NCBI GenBank assembly: GCA_031368215.1
Contig: JANLRD010000092.1
Span: forward strand, 11,011-75,010
Reading direction: 5' to 3'
Origin: JANLQX01 sp031368215
Lineage (GTDB): Bacteria; Actinomycetota; Acidimicrobiia; Acidimicrobiales; JANYDT01
Length of the DNA stretch: 64,000 nucleotides
The translations under genes were made by a program, and so were the position numbers. This document shows positions 34,129 through 43,084 of this stretch, one piece after another. Each line of letters opens with the position of its first letter. The first letter of the stretch is position 1. Below the pieces are notes generated by a model, which was not told the origin of the DNA, did not search any database, and saw only the letters and a program-made list of their open reading frames with translations.

Positions 34129-35517
34129 ATGGACGTGCTCATCCGAAACGCCGACCTCATCGCCACCGTCGACGATCAGCGTCGCGAGATACGCGGCGGT
34201 TGGATCGCCCTCACCGCGAACCTAATCACCGGGATCGGCGGGCCCGAGAACGCGCCCACGGCGGCCGAGACCTCCGGCGCCACGGTTATCGACGCCGCCG
34301 GCTGCCTCGTAACCCCGGGTCTCATCAACACCCATCACCACATCTACCAGAACCTCACGCGCGCATACCTTCCGGCCACGAATGGCACCCTCTTCCAATG
34401 GCTCACCACCCTCTACCCGGTTTGGAGTCAGCTCGACGAGGAAGCGGCCTATATCAGCGCATGGATCGGGCTGGCTGAGCTGGCGCTCGGCGGGTGCACC
34501 ACCAGCACCGACCATCTCTACGTGCACCCAAAGGGTGGTGGTGACCTCATCACGGCGGAGATCGCGGCGGCGACCGAGCTCGGCTTCAGGTTCCACCCGA
34601 CCCGCGGTTCGATGAGCCTCTCGCAGAAGGACGGGGGACTCCCGCCCGACTCCGTGGTGCAGACCGACGAGGAGATCCTCGCCGACTCGGAGCGTCTGGT
34701 GAAGAAGCATCATGACCCGTCCTTCGGCGCCATGGTGCGCTTGGCGCTGGCACCGTGCTCGCCGTTCTCCGTCACTCCCGCGCTCATGAAGGCCACAGCG
34801 GAGTTGGCGGAGAAGCTCGACGTCCGCCTTCACACCCACCTCGCTGAAGACCCCGATGAGGACACGTTCTGCCTGGAGACCTTCGGCCGCCGCCCCATCG
34901 AGCAATTCGAGGAGGTCGGCTGGGGCACGGACCGCTCGTGGGTCGCACACTGCATCTACCCCAACGCTGACGAGATCACCCGCCTCGGCCGGTGGGGCAC
35001 CGGGGTGGCACACTGCCCGTCGTCGAACTGCATGATCGGCGGTGGAGGCATCGCCCCGGTCCGGGACTACCGCGCCGCCGGAGTGCCGGTCGGTCTCGGG
35101 TGCGACGGGTCGGCGTCGACCGACTCGGCGTCGCTGTGGATGGAGGCCCGCAACACTCTGCTGCTCGGACGGCTCCGTGAAGGCCCGACCAAGTTCTCCG
35201 CCCGTGACGCGTTGGAGGTCGCGACGCGCGGCGGGGCGTCATGCCTCGGCCGTGACGGCGAGATCGGTCAACTCCGGGTGGGGGCGATGGCCGACGTGGT
35301 CGTGTGGCCGCTCGGCGGCGTGCTGTTCGCAGGGGCGCATACCGACGCCGTCGAGGGATGGCTGCGATGCGGTCCCTTCGCCCCGCGGCACACCATCGTC
35401 AACGGACGCTTCGTGGTCCGCGACGGCTCCCTCGTCCACCCGGCCCTCGACGACCGCCTCGCCACCCACCGCGCCGTCGCCCTCCGCTGGCAGTCCGCTG
35501 CGCTGGCGTCGCACTGA
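34129..35517 (+). CDS. Amidohydrolase, 8-oxoguanine deaminase-like
   Basis: A 462-residue metal-dependent deaminase. The HxH metal motif is GLINTHHHIYQNLTRAYLPA, a third histidine is in LHTHLAED, another is in SWVAHCIYP, and the metal aspartate is in LGCDGSAS. The segment after HxH, with Phe-Gln-Trp-Leu then TLYPVW, closely resembles characterised 8-oxoguanine deaminases rather than guanine deaminase or triazine hydrolases. Predicted role: deaminating 8-oxoguanine to urate, a purine-salvage or clean-up step. The ATG at 34129 follows GGAG at short spacing. Confidence 0.8.
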   Translation: MDVLIRNADLIATVDDQRREIRGGWIALTANLITGIGGPENAPTAAETSGATVIDAAGCLVTPGLINTHHHIYQNLTRAYLPATNGTLFQWLTTLYPVWSQLDEEAAYISAWIGLAELALGGCTTSTDHLYVHPKGGGDLITAEIAAATELGFRFHPTRGSMSLSQKDGGLPPDSVVQTDEEILADSERLVKKHHDPSFGAMVRLALAPCSPFSVTPALMKATAELAEKLDVRLHTHLAEDPDEDTFCLETFGRRPIEQFEEVGWGTDRSWVAHCIYPNADEITRLGRWGTGVAHCPSSNCMIGGGGIAPVRDYRAAGVPVGLGCDGSASTDSASLWMEARNTLLLGRLREGPTKFSARDALEVATRGGASCLGRDGEIGQLRVGAMADVVVWPLGGVLFAGAHTDAVEGWLRCGPFAPRHTIVNGRFVVRDGSLVHPALDDRLATHRAVALRWQSAALASH

Positions 35518-35538
35518 CCCTCCCACCCCATAAAACCC

Positions 35539-35618
35539 GTGGGCCCAGCTAGCTCGCTGGGGCCAGCTGGCTTCGATTTTCCCCGGGTTTCCTGGCCCGA
35601 GCGAGCCTGCAGGCCCAC
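35539..35618. terminator. Intergenic hairpin between convergent genes (repeat family copy 2)
   Basis: Bounded by GTGGGCC (35539-35545) and GGCCCAC (35612-35618). The arms stay partly complementary inward (for example GCTCGCT near 35552 and AGCGAGC near 35600), making a long imperfect hairpin. It contains GGGCCAGCTGGCT, shared with the 21164-21224 element. It sits between two convergent genes, the same context as copy 1, so a bidirectional terminator is likely. Confidence 0.55.
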
Positions 35619-35644
35619 CGAGGTTTGGTCGCGGGAGGTGGGGG

Positions 35645-36472
35645 CTAGTGGCTGACGACCATGACGATGAGGCCGGCGGCGACGACCAGGGTTGCCGCCA
35701 GACGTCGTCGGCCACCGGACTCGCCGAGCGTCTTCCAGCCGATCAGCGCGGCGAGGACCACACTCGACTCGCGCAGCGCAGTGACGTAGCCGACGGGTGC
35801 CGAACGGAACGCGACCTGCACCATGAAGTACGTCAGGGTTGAGGCCAATGCGGCGAGCGTGAGGCGCCGATAGTTGGCGACCATCGTCGCCCGCATCTCC
35901 GACGCCCGGCCGCGCACGAGACCGTAGGTTGTCGTCGTGAGGCCGGTGCCGAGATGGGCGGCGAACGCGTAGCGAAGGGTGCCGCTGGTCCGGATGCCCT
36001 TGGCATCGGAAAGCGAATACGCACCGATAGTGAACGCCACGATCACCGCATTGCGAAGCGCCGTCGATCGACGAAAGCCGGCGAGAAGGAAGAGTCCGCA
36101 ACCCACCGTGGAGATGCCGAACGCAGTGAGCGGACGAAGCGAGTCACTCAAGAGCGCTACGCCTCCGACCGCCGCCAGCATCGCTCCTCCACCCCGGGCG
36201 ATCGGGTACACGAAGGAGAAGTCGCCGGTGTCGTAGGCCTTGGCCAGGAAGATGCAGTAGGGCAGGTGCACCGACCCGGAGATGACGACCCACACCCACG
36301 ACCGGGCGGGCAGACCTCCGAACAGGAACACGATCGGCGCGCAGAGCATCGCAGCGATCGTGAACTGCCCCCACAGCATGAGGAACCTGTCCCCTGTCGC
36401 CTGCTTGACGGCAAGGTTCCACCCGGCGTGGAGTACCGCCGCGCCGAGGGCGAGCGCGGTGGCGGTCAGCAC
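35645..36472 (-). CDS. EamA/DMT-type transporter
   Basis: A 275-residue membrane protein with about ten hydrophobic helices in two EamA-like halves (TALALGAAVLHAGWNLAVKQ; LRNAVIVAFTIGAYSLSDAK). Second-half features include VGYVTALRESSVVLAALIGW, typical of the family. It is a probable metabolite exporter with unknown substrate. A GTG start at 36472 gives the family N-terminus. It follows pyrC by 19 bp and is probably the last gene of the pyr transcript. Confidence 0.85.
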   Translation of the reverse strand: MLTATALALGAAVLHAGWNLAVKQATGDRFLMLWGQFTIAAMLCAPIVFLFGGLPARSWVWVVISGSVHLPYCIFLAKAYDTGDFSFVYPIARGGGAMLAAVGGVALLSDSLRPLTAFGISTVGCGLFLLAGFRRSTALRNAVIVAFTIGAYSLSDAKGIRTSGTLRYAFAAHLGTGLTTTTYGLVRGRASEMRATMVANYRRLTLAALASTLTYFMVQVAFRSAPVGYVTALRESSVVLAALIGWKTLGESGGRRRLAATLVVAAGLIVMVVSH

Positions 36473-36491
36473 CCCGGAACCCGACGAACGC

Positions 36492-37787
36492 TCAGCGGCG
36501 CGCGGTCGAGTCGACCACGGTGGCGAGACCGTTGAAGACCGTATGGCGGACGACACCGTGCAGCGTTCGTCCGGCGTATGGGGTGTTTCGGGCCTTCGAT
36601 GCGAGCGCCGCAGGGTCGACCGTCCACGTGGCCGACGGATCGACGACGCAGAGGTTCGCCGCGCGTCCGACGGAAACGTGACCGTGACGGTCGTCGGCCT
36701 TGGCGATGCGAGCCGGTCCGCTCGAGAGCAACGAGAAGACCCGGGCGATCGGCATGTCCAGTTCCGTGATCGCCAACGACAGCGCGGTCTGCAGGCCGAG
36801 CATTCCCGGCGGCGCGTCGAGCATCGACTGCTCTTTGGTTTCCGGAGTGTGGGGGGCGTGATCGGTGGCGATGGCATCGATGGTGCCGTCGGCCAACCCG
36901 GCCTTCACCGCGGCGACGTCGGCGTCGGTGCGCAGAGGCGGATGCACCTTGAAGACGGTGTCGTAGCCCGCGAGACAGGCGTCGGTGAGGGTGAAGTGAT
37001 GCGGTGCGGCTTCTGCCGTGACGGGCAACCCGTCGGCCTTGGCCCGACGGATCAACTCCACCGAACCGGCGGTGGACATGTGCAGGAAGTGCACCGGGGT
37101 GCCGGTGCGACGGCATAGCGCGATGTCACGCGCCACCATCAACTCCTCAGCCTCCGATGGTTGGCCGGGAAGACCTAAGCGCGCTGACCATGCACCTTCG
37201 TGCATCACACCGCCCTCGGAAAGCGCGGCGTCTTCGCAGTGCTGGGCGAGGGTCACGCCGAGGGAGCTCGCGTATTCGAGCGCCCGGCGCATGAGCCGGT
37301 TGTTCTGCACACCCGCGCCGTCGTCGGTGAAGATGCGCACGCCGAGCTCAGCCATCTCGGCCATCGGTGCCAGCCGCTCTCCGGCTCGACCGACAGTGAT
37401 CGCTCCCGCGACGAGAACTTCGCACAATCCGGCGGAGCGACCCAGACGCAGCACCTGCTCGACCACTGCGGCGGAGTCGATCGCCGGCGTCGTGTTCGGC
37501 ATGGCGACCACCGCGGTGTACCCGCCGAGCATCGCCGCCCGCGACCCGGTCTCGATCGTCTCGGCGGCCTCGTTCCCCGGTTCTCGCAGGTGGGTGTGCA
37601 GGTCGACCAGGCCGGGGCCGACGACGCAGTCGGTCGCGTCGAGCACCTCTCCCCCGCTCGGGACTTCAACCGAACCGCCGATGGCAACGATCCGACCGTC
37701 GACCACAAGGATATCGGCGCGAACGGGCTGCGACGAACCGTCGGTGAGGACGAAACCGCCGCGGATGGCGAGCGCGGGGTTGGTCAT
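36492..37787 (-). CDS. pyrC: Dihydroorotase
   Basis: A 431-residue class I dihydroorotase, the third step of pyrimidine synthesis. Metal-binding HxH is in VDLHTHLREPG, followed by AVVAMPNTTPAID; the metal aspartate lies in IDAIATDHAPHTPETK. The start overlaps the pyrB stop (ATGA), giving translational coupling. A GTANGCGCGC-type word at 37175-37184 creates a rare TTA leucine codon inside the gene. Confidence 0.96.
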   Translation of the reverse strand: MTNPALAIRGGFVLTDGSSQPVRADILVVDGRIVAIGGSVEVPSGGEVLDATDCVVGPGLVDLHTHLREPGNEAAETIETGSRAAMLGGYTAVVAMPNTTPAIDSAAVVEQVLRLGRSAGLCEVLVAGAITVGRAGERLAPMAEMAELGVRIFTDDGAGVQNNRLMRRALEYASSLGVTLAQHCEDAALSEGGVMHEGAWSARLGLPGQPSEAEELMVARDIALCRRTGTPVHFLHMSTAGSVELIRRAKADGLPVTAEAAPHHFTLTDACLAGYDTVFKVHPPLRTDADVAAVKAGLADGTIDAIATDHAPHTPETKEQSMLDAPPGMLGLQTALSLAITELDMPIARVFSLLSSGPARIAKADDRHGHVSVGRAANLCVVDPSATWTVDPAALASKARNTPYAGRTLHGVVRHTVFNGLATVVDSTARR

Positions 37788-38698
37788 GATCGTTCTCCGG
37801 TCAGTAGTTCGAACAGCACTGCCATACGGACCGCGACGCCATTGGCGACCTGCTGGGTGATCACAGTGTTGGGGCGGTCGGGAACCGACGGGCCGATCTC
37901 GACGCCGCGATTCATCGGGCCCGGGTGCATCACGAGAACGTCATCTCGTAAGCGCGCTGATCGTTCGTCAGTGAGGCCGTAGATCGACGTGTACTCCCGC
38001 AGCGACGGAACCAGCGCCTCCGTGGTGCGTTCCATCTGCATGCGGAGCAGGTAGATGACGTCGACGCGGCCCAGCACTGCTTCGATCTCGTGTTCGACCT
38101 TGACCGGCCAGCCATCGAGTGACGGAGGGAGCAGGGTCGCCGGGGCCACGAGCGTGACCTCGGCCCCCAACGCGGTGAACGCCTGCACGTTCGAGCGGGC
38201 CACCCGCGAATGCTTGATGTCGCCGACGATGGCGATCGAGCGGCCCTGGAGGCTGCCGAGACGGGTACGGATCGTGTAGCAGTCGAGCAACGCCTGGGTC
38301 GGGTGCTGATGCCAGCCGTCGCCGCCGTTCACCACGCTGGCCTGTGTCCATCCCGCGATCTGCAGCGGCACACCGGCGGCCTTGTGCCGCACCACGAGCG
38401 CGTCGATGCCCATCGCCTCGATCGTCTCGACGGTGTCGCGGATGGACTCGCCCTTGTTGGCCGAGCTGGTCGACACGGAGAAGGTCATCACGTCGGCCGA
38501 CAACCGCTTCGCCGCCGTTTCGAAGCTGAGCCGCGTGCGAGTGGAGTCCTCGTAGAACAGCGACACGATGGTCTTGCCCTGGAGTGCGGGAATGCGGGGG
38601 ACCTTGCGCTGACTGACCTCGACGAAGCGATCGGTCAACGTGAGCATGTGGTCGAGTTCGTCGGCGCTGAGGTCCTCGATCGAAAGCAGATGCTTCAT
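37784..38698 (-). CDS. pyrB: Aspartate carbamoyltransferase catalytic chain
   Basis: A 304-residue enzyme that condenses carbamoyl phosphate and aspartate. The carbamoyl-phosphate loop is FYEDSTRTRLSFE, and HPTQALLDCYT and the C-terminal MHPGPMNRGVEI are also characteristic. No regulatory chain (pyrI) is present, as expected in actinobacteria. It overlaps pyrR upstream and pyrC downstream by four bases each. It carries an internal GTAAGCGCGC word (37948-37957) with a TTA codon. Confidence 0.97.
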   Translation of the reverse strand: MKHLLSIEDLSADELDHMLTLTDRFVEVSQRKVPRIPALQGKTIVSLFYEDSTRTRLSFETAAKRLSADVMTFSVSTSSANKGESIRDTVETIEAMGIDALVVRHKAAGVPLQIAGWTQASVVNGGDGWHQHPTQALLDCYTIRTRLGSLQGRSIAIVGDIKHSRVARSNVQAFTALGAEVTLVAPATLLPPSLDGWPVKVEHEIEAVLGRVDVIYLLRMQMERTTEALVPSLREYTSIYGLTDERSARLRDDVLVMHPGPMNRGVEIGPSVPDRPNTVITQQVANGVAVRMAVLFELLTGERS

Positions 38699-39252
38699 GA
38701 CAGCACCACCCCGTCGGCCGTGGCCCGCACCGATTCTGTTCGCGACGTAGGCAGGTTCTTGCCAACGAAATCCGGTCGGATAGGCAGTTCGCGGTGGCCG
38801 CGGTCGACCATAACGGCCAACTGCACGGCCTTCGGGCGACCGTACTCGCGCAGCGCGTCAAGACCGGCGCGCACCGTGCGTCCCGTGAACAGCACGTCGT
38901 CGACGAGCACCACGATGGCGTCGTGCACCGGAAAACTGAAGACGCTCTGCATCGGCGTGACCGTTCGCAGTTCAAGGTCGTCGCGGTAGAAGCTGGCGTC
39001 GATCCGCCCGACGGGCACCGGATTGCCGAGGGCCTCGAGCGCAGCGCCTAGAGCCTCGGCAAGCCACACGCCGCCCTTCATCAGTCCGACGAGCACAACA
39101 CCCCGGGGGCCCTCGTTGCGTTCGACGGTCTCGTGGGCCATCCGGCGAACGGCCCGGTCGACGCCCGCTGCGTCGAGCACCTCCCGCCGCTCACGGACGG
39201 GAGCGGGCCCATCGGGCCCAGTGGGCGCAACGAGCCCCGGTTCGAGTGCCAT
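38695..39252 (-). CDS. pyrR: Bifunctional pyr operon regulator / uracil phosphoribosyltransferase
   Basis: A 185-residue PRTase-fold protein. The PRPP motif is VVLVDDVLFTGRTVRAGLDA, and family landmarks are ALGNPVPVGRIDASFYRDDL and RGHRELPIRPDFVGKNLPTS. It senses UMP/UTP and binds pyr mRNA. The ATG at 39252 has a strong ribosome-binding site (GGAGAGGAG), which abuts a PyrR-binding hairpin, so the operon is probably autorepressed at translation, as described in mycobacteria. It is the first gene of pyrR-pyrB-pyrC. Confidence 0.96.
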   Translation of the reverse strand: MALEPGLVAPTGPDGPAPVRERREVLDAAGVDRAVRRMAHETVERNEGPRGVVLVGLMKGGVWLAEALGAALEALGNPVPVGRIDASFYRDDLELRTVTPMQSVFSFPVHDAIVVLVDDVLFTGRTVRAGLDALREYGRPKAVQLAVMVDRGHRELPIRPDFVGKNLPTSRTESVRATADGVVLS

Positions 39253-39263
39253 GTTTTCTCCTC

Positions 39264-39296
39264 TCCGTATGAGCCTCACGGGACTCATTTCACGGA
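39264..39296 (-). promoter_or_regulatory. PyrR-binding RNA stem-loop in the pyrR leader
   Basis: On the pyrR mRNA the leader contains AGTCCCGTGAGGCT (rc of 39272-39285), which fits the PyrR-binding consensus ARUCCNGNGAGGYU at every position. It folds as lower stem TCCGT/ACGGA, a purine bulge GAA on the 5' side, upper stem ATGAG/CTCAT and a ten-base loop. The lower stem runs directly into the Shine-Dalgarno of pyrR. No antiterminator/terminator pair is visible, so occlusion of the ribosome-binding site is the likely mechanism. Confidence 0.88.
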
Positions 39297-39391
39297 TGCG
39301 AGCCCACAGGCTATTCGCGTACGCCGGCCCGGCGCGCCCAACGCGGCGACGCGCGCCGGTTCGACGCGCCCGTCCGCGTAGCCTGGCTGGT

Positions 39392-40468
39392 GTGGAGCCC
39401 ACGGACACGACGGATCCCACCCCGGGCGGTCCGGAGCGGGCCGTCGAAGCGTGGGCGGCCTACGACGACGACCGCGTCATCGTCGACATCACCGAGGTGA
39501 GTGCATTCGTCTCGACGAACCACGTGTACCGCTGTTCGCTGAGCGACGGGTCCGCGGTGATCGCCAAGGTGTCGTCGTACGGTTCGTACTTTCTGTTCTG
39601 CGAAGACCACGACCGGCTGCACGCCTGCCATCGGCTGCTGGAGGGGACCCGCCACGCCCGGCTCCTCGCCGATGTGCTCACCCAGGACGGACGGCCGTTC
39701 ACCCACTACGACGGCCGCACCTGGGTGGTGTTCTACGACGAGGTTCCCCGAGGGCGCTCCCTCCCCCGCATCCTCACCGACGGCCAGATCACGACGTTCG
39801 CCCAGGAGATCGCGCTCTTCCACCGCGCCTGCGCCGACATCGCCCCGAAGATCCCGCTGACCAGCACGTCGATCAAGGCCGACGCCATCCACCTGCTCGA
39901 CCTCGTGACCAACCCGCGGTCGGCGAAGCGGTTCGTCCTGAACGCCGCGCAACTCGCCGTGGTGGCGCGGCACACGCACGACTTCCTCGTCACGCTCGAC
40001 ACCCTGCGCTACGACTACTGGCCCAAAATGCCGGTGCTCATCGACTGGAACCTCGGCAACTTCTCCATCACCGGCGAGGAAGGCGATGACGACTTCCGGC
40101 TCTACAGCCGGTGGGACTACGACTGGTTCCGCATCGAGCCCCGCATGATGGACTTCTACTTCCTGTCGCGTGTTTCGTCGTCGACGGGTGACCGGACGCA
40201 CTTCACCTACTCACCCCACACACTTGTCGAGCCGCGGTTCATCCAGTTCCTCACCGCGTATCACCGCATCTTCCCCCTGCGGCCCGACGACATCGCGTTC
40301 ACCCGTGAGGCATACCGGTTCTTCATCCTCCACTACGTCATCGCCAACGGAGACCGGTTCTTCCGCGACGATCTGTGGAAACGCCTCCAGAAGGAAGCAG
40401 TGAGCATCTACCTCCCCGCCGTCGACGATCTCGATCTCCGCCCGCTCCTCGACCTGGTCACGCTGTGA
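39392..40468 (+). CDS. APH-fold phosphotransferase-like protein
   Basis: A 358-residue protein with a kinase-like layout. An N-lobe lysine lies in AVIAKVSSYGSYFLF. A C-lobe loop, MPVLIDWNLGNFSI, replaces the canonical HxDxxxxN, and WDYDWFRIEPRMMDFYFLSR follows. The DxxxxN part survives but the preceding histidine is absent, so activity is uncertain. The GTG at 39392 lies 7 bp after TAGCCT, suggesting a leaderless transcript. Its stop overlaps the next start (GTGA). Substrate unknown. Confidence 0.65.
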   Translation: MEPTDTTDPTPGGPERAVEAWAAYDDDRVIVDITEVSAFVSTNHVYRCSLSDGSAVIAKVSSYGSYFLFCEDHDRLHACHRLLEGTRHARLLADVLTQDGRPFTHYDGRTWVVFYDEVPRGRSLPRILTDGQITTFAQEIALFHRACADIAPKIPLTSTSIKADAIHLLDLVTNPRSAKRFVLNAAQLAVVARHTHDFLVTLDTLRYDYWPKMPVLIDWNLGNFSITGEEGDDDFRLYSRWDYDWFRIEPRMMDFYFLSRVSSSTGDRTHFTYSPHTLVEPRFIQFLTAYHRIFPLRPDDIAFTREAYRFFILHYVIANGDRFFRDDLWKRLQKEAVSIYLPAVDDLDLRPLLDLVTL

Positions 40469-40881
40469 CGGTTCGATTCGTCGACCTCGGCGCGCTCGAC
40501 GCCCCTGTGCGCCTCCATCTTCCGGAAGGCCGACTCCGCCTTCCCCACGCCACACCGGGTGTGTGCGCCACCTGGGACAAGCCGGTTCCGGTCGACCTCA
40601 CCCGGCTCCACGGCATGGACCTCGAGGATTGCGCCTGGCTGGTGCGAAGCGTCGAAGGCGTGCCGCTCACCGTCTCGGCAGCATCAATCACCGCACTGGT
40701 AAGCGCGCGAATTATCTGCGCAGGTACGAACGAGACCTTCACCAATGTCGAGGAGATGCTCGCCGCCGACATCATCGTGGTCGAAGGCCTCGACCTTTCT
40801 GATCTCCCCAGGGTCGGGTTCACGCTCACGGTCGCCACCAACGTCCACGCTCACGTACGGGACTTCGATTGGACGGTGTAG
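40465..40881 (+). CDS. Uncharacterised 138-residue protein
   Basis: Coupled to the upstream kinase-like gene by a GTGA overlap, which sets the start, and overlapping birA by 13 bp downstream. The protein is beta-rich with no membrane segment (VRFVDLGALDAPVRLHLPEG; ITALVSARIICAGTNETFTN). No family recognised. Operon position between a kinase-like gene and birA is the only functional hint. A GTAAGCGCGC word lies inside it, followed by unusually AT-rich codons. Confidence 0.6.
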   Translation: MTVRFVDLGALDAPVRLHLPEGRLRLPHATPGVCATWDKPVPVDLTRLHGMDLEDCAWLVRSVEGVPLTVSAASITALVSARIICAGTNETFTNVEEMLAADIIVVEGLDLSDLPRVGFTLTVATNVHAHVRDFDWTV

Positions 40882-41702
40882 CACTGCGAGCTGCCCTCGC
40901 CGGGTCGCGGTTCTCCGATGTTCGGGTCGTCGACTCCATCGACTCGACCAATCGGGCGCTGCTCGCCTGGGCGATCGCCGGTCACGACGACGCCGGTGCG
41001 GCAGTCGTCGACGGAGCGGTCCTGATCGCCCGCTCGCAGACCGCGGGACGCGGCCGGCTCGGTCGCACGTGGATCGCTCCCGCTGATTCCGCCCTCCTGA
41101 TGACAGTGCTGGTGGACCCCACGGCAATGCCGATCGAACGCTGGCCGATGCTCTCGTTCGCCATGGGCATGGCGGTGGTCGAGCGTGCCAGCTCACTGGT
41201 AGTCGACGCGTCACTCAAGTGGCCGAACGACGTCGTTGTCACCGATGCGACTGCACCGTTCGGCTACCGGAAGCTCGCTGGCATCCTCGCCGAGTCGCAC
41301 GTCGGCGAACGTCGGCGATTCGTCGTGGTCGGCATAGGCATCAACCTGGTACGGCCGGCCGAACTCGACCCTGCGCTCGGACCTGACGCCGTCCCGACGT
41401 GGCTCGCGGACCACGCCCCAATGCCGTCGCGCGAGGCGTTCACCGCCGAAGTGCTGTCCGCGTTCGACCGTGCCGTTGCGATGCTGGCCGACGACCCGCC
41501 GGCGTTTGTCGACCGCTACCGGTCGGTGTGCTCAACGATCGGCCGCGTCGTCGAGGCCGACCTCGGCGGACGGCGGGTGGTCGGGACTGCGGCCGATGTC
41601 GACGCGTCGGGCCACCTCATCATCGAGGTCTCGTCGGCCGCCGGCATCGAGCGCCACGTGTTGTCGGCCGGCGACGTGGTCCACCTCCGTCCCGCGGTGT
41701 GA
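40869..41702 (+). CDS. birA: Biotin-[acetyl-CoA-carboxylase] ligase
   Basis: A 277-residue biotin protein ligase of the short class without a helix-turn-helix, so it is not a repressor. Biotinyl-AMP motif SQTAGRGRLGRTWIAP, catalytic KWPNDVVV, and GIGINLV are intact, followed by a C-terminal SH3-like domain. A TTG start at 40869 is inferred; no ATG or GTG gives the conserved VDSIDSTNRALL N-terminus. It attaches biotin to carboxylase carrier domains. Confidence 0.9.
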   Translation: MDGVALRAALAGSRFSDVRVVDSIDSTNRALLAWAIAGHDDAGAAVVDGAVLIARSQTAGRGRLGRTWIAPADSALLMTVLVDPTAMPIERWPMLSFAMGMAVVERASSLVVDASLKWPNDVVVTDATAPFGYRKLAGILAESHVGERRRFVVVGIGINLVRPAELDPALGPDAVPTWLADHAPMPSREAFTAEVLSAFDRAVAMLADDPPAFVDRYRSVCSTIGRVVEADLGGRRVVGTAADVDASGHLIIEVSSAAGIERHVLSAGDVVHLRPAV

Positions 41703-41864
41703 CGATCGGTGTTGCGCGCGGCACCGGCTCGTCATCAGGCCCGTTCCGGCGCAAGCGCAACGCGGTCTCGATGACCAACGGGACCTGGCGGCAGGACAGG
41801 CGGCAGAACAGGGCCGCACGACAGGGCGGCAGGACGGAGCGGCCGGGTCACCTAGCGTTTGGGG

Positions 41865-42917
41865 ATGGACACAACCGACACCTCGCCGGTTCTGCACACC
41901 TTCGCGCTCGGTTCCCCGCCGTGGCAGACGTTCGATCCGTTCCTGTTCTGCGTGCACCACGACGACGCCTACCCGATCGGCAACGGTGAGCTCGGACCCG
42001 ATGCCGTTCACCTCCGAGGCCGTCCGATCGGGAGCGACTTCACCGCCACCGACGGCTGGAGCATGTACCACGGCAGCACCGTGCCCGGCTTCCCCCAACA
42101 TCCGCACCGTGGCTTTGAGACCATCACCTTCGTCCGCCGCGGCTATGTCGACCACGCCGACTCGCTCCGGGCGGCGGCCCGCTACGGCGCCGGCGACGTC
42201 CAGTGGCTGACGGCCGGCGCGGGGATCGTGCACGCCGAGATGTTCCCCCTCCTGCGCGAGGACGAGGGAAACCATATGGAGCTCTTCCAGATCTGGATGA
42301 ACCTGCCGTCGGCCGACAAGATGGCCGATCCGCACTTCACCATGCTCTGGGCCGAGGACATCCCGGTCTTCTACGAGCTCGACGCGGATGGCCGTCGGGC
42401 CACGATCACCGTCGTCGCCGGGGCGATCGGCCCGCACGTGCCGCCAAGCCCGCCACCTGCGTCGTGGGCGTCGAAAGCCCACGCCAACGTGGCCATCTGG
42501 CGCGTTGCCCTGGAGCCCGGGGCTTCCTGGACGATGCCGATCGCGCCCGAAGGGACCATCCGCACCGTCTATGTGTTCGAGGGTGGCGGCATCGAACTGG
42601 GCGGCCACAGCGCTGCGCTCGGCACGGGTATCGTCCTCGACGCCACCCGTTCGGTGAAAGCGACCGCGGGCGACGAGGCCGTCACCTTCCTCGTGCTCCA
42701 GGGACGGCCGATCGGTGAGCCGGTCGCGCAATACGGGCCGTTCGTCATGAACGACCGGGCCGGCATCGAGAAAGCCTTCCAGGATTACCAGCGGACCCAG
42801 TTCGGCGGTTGGCCCTGGCCGACCGACGACCCCACCCACGGTCACGTGACCGCCCGTTTCGCCCGCCGCCCCGACGGCTCACTCGAGCTCCCGCCCGACA
42901 CCAGCGCCGTCGGCTAG
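41865..42917 (+). CDS. Pirin-family bicupin protein
   Basis: A 350-residue pirin. Likely metal-ligand motifs are PQHPHRGFETITFV and AGAGIVHAEMFP in the N-terminal cupin; the C-terminal cupin follows (FEGGGIELGGHSAALGTGIV). Some pirins are quercetinases, others bind regulators; the role here is open. The ATG at 41865 lies 6 bp after TAGCGT, consistent with a leaderless transcript. Downstream lies the first of the inverted word arrays. Confidence 0.85.
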   Translation: MDTTDTSPVLHTFALGSPPWQTFDPFLFCVHHDDAYPIGNGELGPDAVHLRGRPIGSDFTATDGWSMYHGSTVPGFPQHPHRGFETITFVRRGYVDHADSLRAAARYGAGDVQWLTAGAGIVHAEMFPLLREDEGNHMELFQIWMNLPSADKMADPHFTMLWAEDIPVFYELDADGRRATITVVAGAIGPHVPPSPPPASWASKAHANVAIWRVALEPGASWTMPIAPEGTIRTVYVFEGGGIELGGHSAALGTGIVLDATRSVKATAGDEAVTFLVLQGRPIGEPVAQYGPFVMNDRAGIEKAFQDYQRTQFGGWPWPTDDPTHGHVTARFARRPDGSLELPPDTSAVG

Positions 42918-42936
42918 CCCCAGTCGTTGGCACCTA

Positions 42937-43056
42937 CTGGGTCGGCTCCTTGGCTCGTTGGGTCAGCTCCGACGCATCGGGTCAGCTCCGACGCACTGGG
43001 TCGGCTGCGAAGCATGGGTGCACAAATCCCGACCCAGTGCACGAAACCCGACCCAG
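42937..43056. repeat. Inverted word array A (GGGTCRGCT / CCGACCCAG)
   Basis: GGGTCRGCT occurs at 42939, 42960, 42979 and 42998 (spacing 21, 19, 19). CCGACCCAG then occurs in inverted sense at 43029 and 43048 (spacing 19). The array fills the gap after the pirin gene. No open frame or known element explains it. Outer and inner copies could pair as a hairpin with regular internal loops. Confidence 0.7.
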
Positions 43057-43084
43057 AACCTTCGGGCCGCGTCGGTTCGCTCCG

